A stretch of 5,387 bases of DNA from Gammaproteobacteria bacterium (GTDB lineage Bacteria; Pseudomonadota; Gammaproteobacteria; Pseudomonadales; Azotimanducaceae). The translations under genes were made by a program, and so were the position numbers. The stretch spans positions 1 to 5,387 of the forward strand of contig DMUF01000171.1 in assembly GCA_003476445.1 (NCBI GenBank), in the 5' to 3' direction. The first letter of the stretch is position 1, and each line of letters opens with the position of its first letter. Below are positions 1 through 5,387 of this stretch, piece after piece. The notes beneath the pieces are model-generated. The model had not been told where the DNA came from. It ran no database searches and was given only the letters and a program-made list of their open reading frames with translations.

Positions 1-645
1 GCGCCCGACGTCCGCGACCTCGACCGCCGCACACGCTATCCGCTCAGCGTTGACCACAATGACGCGGCGATCGTCATGTACGTGCAGGACACGGAGGCGA
101 GCCTGACCCACCGCGCCCGCACCGGGCTTACTGCTGCGGTGATTCGCCAGGCCTATTTCACCGCTCTGCGTACCGAGCAGCAGCTGGGCTATGTGGTCGC
201 CGCGAATAATCAGACGCTGCGCGACCGCGGCGGGCTCGTGTTCGTGGTGCAGTCGCCGGTGGCATCCACCGCGGAGATTGAGCGTCGCACACGCGAGTTT
301 CTCGCGGCGCAGAAGGCACTGGTCGAAGCCATGCCCGACGACAAGTTCGAAGCGTTTCGCGCCGGTCTGCTCGCGCAGCTGCTCGAGCGCGACCGCAATC
401 TCGCCCAGCGCAGCGACCGGCTCTGGCGCGATCTCGATCTGGGGTTCACCAACTTTGACAGCCGTGAGCAGCTCGCCGTGCATATCCGCACGCTCACCCG
501 CGCGGATATCGCCGAGGCGATCGGCTCGATCCTCGCAGACTTCGATCGCCGCGTGCTGCTCACCTATGCGCCGGGGCAGTTCGAGGCTGTTCCCCAGGGC
601 GGCGCGCGCATTCGCGACGTGGCCGCGTGGAAGCAGCAGGACTGA
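1..645 (+). CDS. M16 family zinc peptidase (insulinase/pitrilysin-like), C-terminal part
   Basis: This frame is open from the first base of the window to a TGA at 643-645, giving 214 residues of a protein whose start lies outside. An internal ATG at 76 is not the true start, because family-like sequence continues upstream of it. Fragment residues 56-64 read LRTEQQLGY, the hallmark of the C-terminal half of pitrilysin (protease III) and insulysin. In insulysin the Arg and Tyr of this motif help bind substrate at the active site; here they are R57 and Y64. The following segment, GGLVFVVQSP, also matches the family. Full-length relatives are about 950 residues, so this is roughly the last fifth. 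The HxxEH zinc motif and any signal peptide would be in the missing part. Relatives are usually exported and cleave peptides. A subfamily name such as PtrA cannot be fixed from this fragment. The gene converges on dinG, with 7 bp between the stops. Family assignment is secure; substrate is unknown. Confidence 0.88.
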   Translation, partial: APDVRDLDRRTRYPLSVDHNDAAIVMYVQDTEASLTHRARTGLTAAVIRQAYFTALRTEQQLGYVVAANNQTLRDRGGLVFVVQSPVASTAEIERRTREFLAAQKALVEAMPDDKFEAFRAGLLAQLLERDRNLAQRSDRLWRDLDLGFTNFDSREQLAVHIRTLTRADIAEAIGSILADFDRRVLLTYAPGQFEAVPQGGARIRDVAAWKQQD

Positions 646-654
646 GCGGCAGTC
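640..654. repeat. Short inverted repeat spanning both convergent stop codons
   Basis: GACTG (640-644) and CAGTC (650-654) form a five-pair stem with the loop AGCGG. It covers the 7 bp gap between the peptidase TGA (643-645) and the dinG TGA (655-653). Three of the five pairs come close to automatically, because two convergent TGA codons are complementary to each other. It is therefore weak evidence of a terminator. Confidence 0.3.
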
Positions 655-2755
655 AGAGAGAAACGTCGAGTTCCCGCCGGAACGGCGGGAGCGAATCCAG
701 CAAACGTTGACCGTAGCGCCGCGTGATCACGCGGCGATCGAGCAGGGTGATGCGACCGTAGTCACGCTCGTGGCGGATGAGACGACCGCAGGCCTGCACC
801 AGACGCAGCGCGGCATCGGGAACCGCGATGTCGAAGAACGCATTGCGCCCCTGCGCCTCGGCCCACTCCGCCATCGCCTGATCCACTGGGTCATCCGGGA
901 CGGCAAAGGGCAGCTTGGCGATCACGACGTGCCGGCAGTAGTCATCCGGCAGGTCGACGCCCTCGGCAAAACTCGCGAGTCCCACGAGAACGCTCTGCTT
1001 GCCGGCGTCCACCGCTTCCCGGTGCGCGGTCAACAGCGCCTGCTTCGAGGCGTCACCCTGAATTTTCATCCGCGCCTGCAGCGGCGCAGGCAACCGCCGG
1101 ACCACATCGCGCAGCTGACGCCATGAGGTGAACAGCACCAGCGCGCCGGGGGCGTCCGCAAGCAGCGTCGGCAAGAGCGTTGCTACTTCTTCCGAATGCG
1201 CGGCTCCGTCGCCGGGGTCGGTACGCATGCGCGGAACGGTCAGGGTCGCGATCGCAGGGTAGTCGAACGGGCTCGCGATGCGCAGCGTGGCCGCATCAGG
1301 AATACCGGACTGTTCCTGAAAGCGCTCGAACCGACCCTCCGCGGTGAGCGTGGCCGACGTGCAGATGGCGGCATGGCAGCGCGACCAGAGGTGTGAGCGC
1401 AGCAGCAGCCCGGGTTCGATGGGGGCTGCGACCAGTTCCAGATCGGTCGCGTAACGATTCACCCAGCGCGCCTGGACGCCCGAGGTTTCGGTATTGCCGG
1501 CGTAGTCGTCGAGCAGCGCGCGCACCGCGCCCGCCCGAGACAGCTGCTGCCCGAGCACGGGCAGCCAGTCTTCCGCCTCGAAACCGCCCGGCCAGGTGAG
1601 ATCACCCGCAAGCAGATCCTGCATAAGCCCGTGGGCCCGCTCGACGCTGCCCTCCAGCGAGCGGATCGGACCCACCGCCACGGCTGCCTGCACCGCGAGC
1701 GACTCCGGCACCGCGCCCAGCACGAAGCGGCAGGTCTCGAGACCTTCATCCCGCGGCACAAACTCGAGGTGCTCCGCGAGCCCGTGCAGTTCGCGCACCG
1801 CCACCTGCGCCGCCGCAACCTCCGCACCTGCGCGAGTAGCCAGGTCGAGCAGCACGTCGGGCCGGCCGAAACGCTGCGCCAGCGTGCCGAGCGTGGTCGC
1901 AACGCCCTCGAGCCAGGCAGATGTCGCCAGCAAGCGCGTATTCGCACCGAAGTGCTGGCGGGTCTTGTCTGGCAGGTGATGCGCCTCGTCGAAGACGTAG
2001 ATGGTCTCCTCCGGCTCGGGTAGTACCGCGCCCCCGCCAAGAGCCAGATCCGCGAGCACAAGATCGTGGTTCGCCACCACAACGTCGACCCCGTCGAGCT
2101 CCGCGCGCGCCTTGAAGAAGGGGCATTGGCGGAAGAAGGAGCAGCGGTTATTGGCGCAGCCCCGGTGATCCGTAGTCACGCCCTGCCACGCGGTATCCGA
2201 GACACCCGCATCCCAGGTGTCGAGTTCCCCGTTCCAGGCGCGTTGACCGAACGCGTCGAGCATCGCCTGCCAAACCGGCAGATCGGCCGCCGCCCCGGGG
2301 CTGGAGAAGGACTCCGCGAACGGCAGTCCGCTCTGGGTTTCGCCGCGCAGGCGATCGTCGAGCCGCTTCAGGCACACGTACCGACCGCGGCCCTTGGCGA
2401 GCGCCCAGGAGAAGCGGAGTCCGGAACGCTCGGCGAGGTCCGGCAGATCACGCAGCACCACCTGTTCCTGCAGCGCCACGGTCGCGGTGCTGATCACCGC
2501 GCGCTTGCCGAGTGCCCGCGCGATCGGGATGACCGGCAGCGAATATCCCGCGGTCTTGCCGGTTCCCGTTCCCGCCTCTACCACCAGCAGGCGGGGCGCG
2601 GCGCCGGTCACGGTTCGCGCGACCGCCGCGATCATTTCACGCTGCCCGCGCCGCGGTCGAAAACCGCGCCCATCGAGCCAGCCGCGGTAGGCACGCTGAA
2701 TCTCTTCCTTGAGCGCTTCGGTCAGCAGCGCATCGTCGCCCGCGCTCTCGATCAT
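653..2755 (-). CDS. dinG: ATP-dependent iron-sulfur DNA helicase DinG
   Basis: This encodes a 700-residue superfamily 2 (XPD-like) 5'-3' helicase; E. coli DinG has 716. DinG unwinds R-loops, D-loops and forked DNA using ATP and a 4Fe-4S cluster. Visible motifs, in order: Q-motif Gln near residue 38; Walker A AGTGTGKT at 61-68 (K67); motif Ia STATVALQEQ near 89-98; four cluster cysteines C128, C200, C205 and C211, spaced as in E. coli DinG; Walker B DEAH at 256-259; motif III CTSATL at 465-470; motif V SFAEGVDLP at 595-603; motif VI QACGRLIR at 654-661. The cysteine set and VVVANHDLVLADLAL context favour DinG over its shorter paralogue YoaA. The ATG at 2755 overlaps the ligA stop as ATGA, and no Shine-Dalgarno sequence precedes it, so translation is probably coupled to ligA. 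The protein ends soon after LLDSLPPF and lacks the long basic tail of E. coli DinG. No LexA-type CTGT/ACAG half-sites occur in the 145 bases before the start. Confidence 0.95.
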   Translation of the reverse strand: MIESAGDDALLTEALKEEIQRAYRGWLDGRGFRPRRGQREMIAAVARTVTGAAPRLLVVEAGTGTGKTAGYSLPVIPIARALGKRAVISTATVALQEQVVLRDLPDLAERSGLRFSWALAKGRGRYVCLKRLDDRLRGETQSGLPFAESFSSPGAAADLPVWQAMLDAFGQRAWNGELDTWDAGVSDTAWQGVTTDHRGCANNRCSFFRQCPFFKARAELDGVDVVVANHDLVLADLALGGGAVLPEPEETIYVFDEAHHLPDKTRQHFGANTRLLATSAWLEGVATTLGTLAQRFGRPDVLLDLATRAGAEVAAAQVAVRELHGLAEHLEFVPRDEGLETCRFVLGAVPESLAVQAAVAVGPIRSLEGSVERAHGLMQDLLAGDLTWPGGFEAEDWLPVLGQQLSRAGAVRALLDDYAGNTETSGVQARWVNRYATDLELVAAPIEPGLLLRSHLWSRCHAAICTSATLTAEGRFERFQEQSGIPDAATLRIASPFDYPAIATLTVPRMRTDPGDGAAHSEEVATLLPTLLADAPGALVLFTSWRQLRDVVRRLPAPLQARMKIQGDASKQALLTAHREAVDAGKQSVLVGLASFAEGVDLPDDYCRHVVIAKLPFAVPDDPVDQAMAEWAEAQGRNAFFDIAVPDAALRLVQACGRLIRHERDYGRITLLDRRVITRRYGQRLLDSLPPFRRELDVSL
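670..692. repeat. Perfect inverted repeat (hairpin) in the 3' end of dinG, next to the convergent stops
   Basis: TCCCGCCG (672-679) pairs perfectly with CGGCGGGA (683-690) around a GAA loop. A U-G wobble (671/691) and a G-C pair (670/692) extend the stem to ten pairs. It lies over DinG codons about 688-696 and starts 25 bases past the peptidase stop. In the peptidase direction no T-run follows. In the dinG direction a pyrimidine run (TTTCTCTCT, 663-655) follows after six bases. It could slow or end transcription from either side, but it is not a canonical intrinsic terminator. The structure is certain; the role is not. Confidence 0.5.
2752..2755 (-). promoter_or_regulatory. ligA/dinG stop-start overlap (ATGA), translational coupling
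   Basis: The dinG ATG (2755-2753) overlaps the ligA TGA (2754-2752). The bases before it simply encode the LigA tail DPDHVGA and hold no recognisable Shine-Dalgarno sequence. This four-base overlap is the typical signature of re-initiation inside an operon. It also supports this start over any downstream one. Confidence 0.65.
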
Positions 2756-4785
2756 GCGCCGACGTGATCCGGATCGAACCGTTCGAGCAGCTCGAGCAGG
2801 GCTGCCTCATCCAGCACCGGAATACCCAGCGCTTCGGCTTTCGCCAGCTTGCTGCCCGCACCCGGGCCCGCCACCACGCGGGTGGTCTTCTTGGATACCG
2901 AGTCGGTTACCGTCGCACCCAGCTGACGCAAGCGGTCGCGGGCGGCATCCCGAGTCAGCGTTTCCAGAGCCCCCGTGAGCACCCAGATCTCGCCGCTGAG
3001 CGGTCCTTCTCCTTCACGCCGGACGGGATCGGGCCAGCGCACCCCCACGGCCAGCAGGTCAGCGATGGCAGCGCGCCGCTCGGAATCAGAGCAGTAGGCA
3101 TGAACCTCCGCGGCCACCACCGGCCCGACATCCGGCACGGTCTCGAGCGCGGCCGGGTCCGCACTCAGAAGCGCGTCCAGGCTGCCGAAATGCAGGGCCA
3201 GCGCCTGAGCGGTCGCCTCGCCTACCTCCCGGATACCGAGCGCATAAATAAAACGCGGCAGCGTCGTCTCGCGACTCGCGGCAATGGCAGCGACCAGATT
3301 TGCCGCGGAGCGATCGCCCAGCCGATCGAGCGTCGCGAGCCGTTCCGCCGTGAGTCGGTAGAGGTCCGCAGGCTCCCGCACCCAGTCGCGCGCAACCAGC
3401 TGCTCGATGATGCGATCCCCCAGCCCGTCGATATCGAGCGCAAGCCGCGAGGAAAAGTGCCGCAGACCCTCGCGTCGCTGCGCGGGACAGCGCGCGGGAC
3501 CCGCGCTGCAGCGCGCGACCACCTCGCCCTCGGGGCGCACGATCGGGCTGCCGCAGGACGGGCAGGCCGCAGGCGCGGAAACCGGTTCCGCCGAGGGCGC
3601 GCGCGCGCCCGGCATGACCGCCATGATCTGCGGAATCACATCGCCCGCGCGCCGCACGAGCACGGTGTCGCCAACGCAGAGATCGAGGCGCGCGATCTCA
3701 TCCATGTTGTGCAGCGTGGCGTTGCTTACCGTGACGCCGCCGACGAATACCGGCTCGAGCCGGGCAACCGGCGTGACCGCTCCCGTTCGTCCGACCTGAA
3801 ATTCGACGGCAATGAGCCGTGTGGTAGCCTCTTCTGCCGCGTATTTGAACGCCATGGCCCAGCGCGGCTTTCGCGTCACCGCGCCAAGGCGCGCCTGCTG
3901 ATCGCGCCGATCGACCTTCAGCACGGCACCGTCGATGGCGTAACCCAGCGACTGCCGTCGCGCGAGCAGCGCCTCGAGCCAGCGCTCGCAATCATCCAGC
4001 GACTCGAAGCACGCGGCTTCGGGGTTGACCCGAAACCCGAGCTTGCCGAGCGCCTGCAGCACCTCGGTCTGGGTTTCCGGTACCCACCCGGGAGAACACT
4101 CGCCAACGGCATAGCAGAACAGCGTCAGCGGACGCGCAGCCGTGATGCGTGAATCGAGCTGCCGCAGGCTTCCCGCGGCGCCGTTGCGCGGATTGACGAG
4201 CGTCTTCTGCCCCGCGGCACGCGCACGGGCGTTGAACGACTCGAACTCCGCAAGCGGCATATAAATCTCGCCTCGCACCTCGAGCAGGGCCGGCACGTCG
4301 GCGCCCTCGAGCACGAGCGGCACCGAGCGCAGGGTGCGGACATTGGCCGTGATGTCCTCGCCCGTTGTACCGTCCCCGCGCGTGGCGGCCAGTCGCAGGC
4401 GGCCGTCTTCATAGCGCAGCGTGACGGCCACCCCGTCGATCTTGGGTTCGCAGGCGAGCGCGATCGGCGCTCCGTCGAGTTCGCGGCGACAGCGCGCAAA
4501 CCAGTCCTCGAGCTCCGTGCGCGTGGTGCACTTCTCGAGCGACAGCATGGGCTGACTGTGGCGCACTTCGGCAAAGGACGCCTGCGGCGCACCGCCAACG
4601 CGCTGCGTAGGCGACTCGGGTGACACGAGTTCGGGATGAGCCGCTTCAAGCGCCGTGAGCTCGTCGAACAGACGGTCGTAGTCGGCGTCCGCGATCTCCG
4701 GGGCGTCGAGCACGTAGTAGCAATGGTCGTGGTGGCGGATCGCCGCGCGAAGTGCGTCGATCCGTTGCGTTATGGCCGCGTCCAT
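2752..4785 (-). CDS. ligA: NAD+-dependent DNA ligase LigA
   Basis: This encodes a 677-residue ligase (E. coli 671) that joins Okazaki fragments and repairs nicks using NAD+. Residue numbering tracks E. coli closely. The N-terminal Ia domain holds the NAD+ (NMN) site with Y23, Y24, D33, Y36 and D37. The adenylated lysine is K115 in EPKIDG, accompanied by E113, D117, R136, E173, R200, R208, D285, K290 and K314. The OB-fold carries EFQVGRTGAVTPVARLEP near 328-345. A four-cysteine zinc finger follows (C408, C411, C426, C433), then helix-hairpin-helix repeats at about 445-590, including ALGIREVGEATA, and a BRCT domain from about 595 to the end. The start is ATG 4785-4783, which shares its A with the zipA TGA. 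The frame stays open upstream to 4986, but that part lies over conserved ZipA sequence and has no ligase similarity. Y24 replaces E. coli H23, as in many bacteria. All catalytic residues are intact, so the enzyme should be active. Confidence 0.98.
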   Translation of the reverse strand: MDAAITQRIDALRAAIRHHDHCYYVLDAPEIADADYDRLFDELTALEAAHPELVSPESPTQRVGGAPQASFAEVRHSQPMLSLEKCTTRTELEDWFARCRRELDGAPIALACEPKIDGVAVTLRYEDGRLRLAATRGDGTTGEDITANVRTLRSVPLVLEGADVPALLEVRGEIYMPLAEFESFNARARAAGQKTLVNPRNGAAGSLRQLDSRITAARPLTLFCYAVGECSPGWVPETQTEVLQALGKLGFRVNPEAACFESLDDCERWLEALLARRQSLGYAIDGAVLKVDRRDQQARLGAVTRKPRWAMAFKYAAEEATTRLIAVEFQVGRTGAVTPVARLEPVFVGGVTVSNATLHNMDEIARLDLCVGDTVLVRRAGDVIPQIMAVMPGARAPSAEPVSAPAACPSCGSPIVRPEGEVVARCSAGPARCPAQRREGLRHFSSRLALDIDGLGDRIIEQLVARDWVREPADLYRLTAERLATLDRLGDRSAANLVAAIAASRETTLPRFIYALGIREVGEATAQALALHFGSLDALLSADPAALETVPDVGPVVAAEVHAYCSDSERRAAIADLLAVGVRWPDPVRREGEGPLSGEIWVLTGALETLTRDAARDRLRQLGATVTDSVSKKTTRVVAGPGAGSKLAKAEALGIPVLDEAALLELLERFDPDHVGA
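3595..3610. repeat. 16-bp perfect palindrome with a (GC)6 core inside ligA
   Basis: The sequence GGGCGCGCGCGCGCCC is its own reverse complement and contains twelve alternating G/C bases (3597-3608). It encodes GARAP in the LigA linker between the OB-fold and the zinc finger, a stretch under weak protein constraint. Alternating GC tracts can adopt Z-DNA and are prone to slippage. No function is implied by the sequence itself. Confidence 0.5.
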
Positions 4786-4787
4786 CA
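4783..4787 (-). promoter_or_regulatory. zipA/ligA stop-start overlap (TGATG), translational coupling
   Basis: The zipA TGA and ligA ATG share one A. The 20 bases before the ATG (plus-strand 4786-4805) show no GGAG-like Shine-Dalgarno sequence. Ribosomes finishing zipA probably re-initiate on ligA. The overlap is seen directly; the coupling is inferred. Confidence 0.65.
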
Positions 4788-5387
4788 GGCGCGGATCGAC
4801 ATCCGCCGTCGACAGAATTCCGCCACGCGGCTGCGATAGTGCTCCACGGTCTGCGCCGTGAGCACGCTGCGGCGCTCGTCCTTCAGCTCGCCACCGAGAC
4901 GTTGGGCAACGTCGCGCGCGGTGCGCTGCATATCCTCGAATGCGTCCAGCGGACTCTCCGGGCCCGGCAGCCGCAGAAAGAAACACAGACCCGGTGTGCG
5001 GAAATCATCGATTTCGGCCACGTCGAAGGTGCCGGGCTCGATCACGTTGGCCACGCTGAACTGGAACACCCGCGTCGCTGTATCGATGCGGTGAAAGATG
5101 TTCATTTCGCCGAACCGAAGCGCATTGGCGCGCAGCGCTTCGACCACCTGTGGACCGGTGAACGGCTGCTCGCGCGGCGCAAGCACGTTGATCAGGATGA
5201 GCTCCTCTGGCGTACCCTCCGCGGGGGGCGGCTCACGGCTGGCGGTGGCTCGCGCTGGTGTCGTACCGCGCGCGGGCGCCGCAGGGCGCGCGGCAGGTCG
5301 GACCGGTTCTGCGGCTCCGCCACGCGCCGGGTCCGGGGCCCAGCGGGGGTTTTCATCCAGCGGCGGGGCGGACGGCCCACCAGGGGC
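4785..5387 (-). CDS. zipA: Cell division protein ZipA, C-terminal part
   Basis: The minus frame beginning at the window edge (5387) is open to a TGA at 4787-4785, giving 200 residues without a start. ZipA is an inner-membrane protein that tethers FtsZ to the membrane and stabilises the Z-ring. Fragment residues 1-58 are a Pro/Ala/Arg-rich linker. Residues about 60-195 form the FtsZ-binding C-terminal domain, recognised by EELILINVLA, FGEMNIFHR, FSVANVIEPGTFD, FRTPG, FFLRLPGPESPLDAFEDM and AQRLGGELKDERR. Each matches the E. coli domain in order. The N-terminal transmembrane anchor lies beyond the window. An internal GTG at 5186 could be mistaken for a start, but the domain's first strand (EELILIN) lies upstream of it in the same frame without a stop, so it is not. 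The gene directly precedes ligA, the usual gammaproteobacterial order, and its stop overlaps the ligA start by one base. Confidence 0.95.
   Translation of the reverse strand, partial: APGGPSAPPLDENPRWAPDPARGGAAEPVRPAARPAAPARGTTPARATASREPPPAEGTPEELILINVLAPREQPFTGPQVVEALRANALRFGEMNIFHRIDTATRVFQFSVANVIEPGTFDVAEIDDFRTPGLCFFLRLPGPESPLDAFEDMQRTARDVAQRLGGELKDERRSVLTAQTVEHYRSRVAEFCRRRMSIRA

Noticed and set aside
76..645. The peptidase starting at the ATG at 76
   Set aside because: In-frame, family-like sequence runs from base 1 with no stop, and the motif content is that of the C-terminal end of a protein several times larger.
191..1126. A 311-codon plus-strand frame running from the peptidase into the region opposite dinG
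   Set aside because: It is out of frame within the peptidase and in antisense register with dinG. The product is Arg/Ser-rich, and both real genes show clear family motifs over the same bases.
2066..2767. A 233-codon open frame on the plus strand opposite the 5' part of dinG
   Set aside because: It has the same in-register antisense relation to dinG and a low-complexity product. DinG carries all helicase motifs across the interval.
3480..3500. A duplicated 9-nt unit in ligA as the cause of the longer zinc loop
   Set aside because: The repeat has a 12-nt period (four codons), while the loop differs from the usual length by one residue, so a simple duplication does not explain it.
2764..4152. 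A 462-codon open frame on the plus strand opposite ligA
   Set aside because: It is in exact codon register with ligA (its codons are the reverse complements of ligA codons). Its stops would require TTA, CTA or TCA codons in ligA, which are rare in a GC-rich genome. It ends precisely at the TCA codon for LigA S212. The product is Arg/His-rich with no recognisable domain.
4786..4986. A 67-residue N-terminal extension of LigA
   Set aside because: The extension overlaps the conserved ZipA C-terminal domain in another frame and has no ligase similarity. The ATG at 4785 gives the family-typical length and E. coli-like numbering.
4785..5186. ZipA starting at the GTG at 5186
   Set aside because: The frame is open upstream to the window edge and includes EELILIN, the first strand of the FtsZ-binding domain, and a typical linker.
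1..5387. A novel defence, mobile or regulatory system
   Set aside because: All bases except the 7 bp at 646-652 lie within four recognisable housekeeping-type genes. I saw no integrase, transposase, toxin-antitoxin pair, long repeat array or compositional break.

Overview
This is a GC-rich chromosomal segment whose coding is dense and ordinary. The best supported origin is a gammaproteobacterium. ZipA is essentially confined to that class, and the zipA-ligA gene order is a classic gammaproteobacterial arrangement. The sequence alone does not resolve the order or family. High-GC lineages such as Xanthomonadales, Nevskiales or Chromatiales relatives are plausible, but that is inference.

Layout: the plus strand carries only the last 214 codons of an M16 (insulinase/pitrilysin-like) zinc peptidase, which enters from the left edge and stops at 645. 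Everything else reads on the minus strand as one tight gene cluster, in transcription order zipA (3' part, entering from the right edge, stop at 4785), ligA (4785 to 2752) and dinG (2755 to 653). ZipA and LigA share one base (TGATG). LigA and DinG share four bases (ATGA). The peptidase and dinG converge with only 7 bp between their stop codons. No stretch longer than about 300 bases lacks a gene, and I see no RNA gene, CRISPR array, insertion sequence, attachment site or origin.

How the genes fit together: ZipA anchors FtsZ at the inner membrane during division. LigA seals nicks in DNA using NAD+. DinG is an iron-sulfur 5'-3' helicase that unwinds R-loops, D-loops and forked structures. Co-translation of ligase and helicase from overlapping frames suggests they are made together as replication/repair housekeeping proteins. 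The peptidase is an unrelated neighbour on the other strand.

No previously undescribed system is visible. The points worth a second look are modest: the ligA-dinG fusion into one cluster, an extra residue in the LigA zinc finger, a perfect hairpin inside the 3' end of dinG beside the convergent stops, and a (GC)6 palindrome in the LigA linker. The many long open frames opposite ligA and dinG are codon-register shadows of a GC-rich genome.
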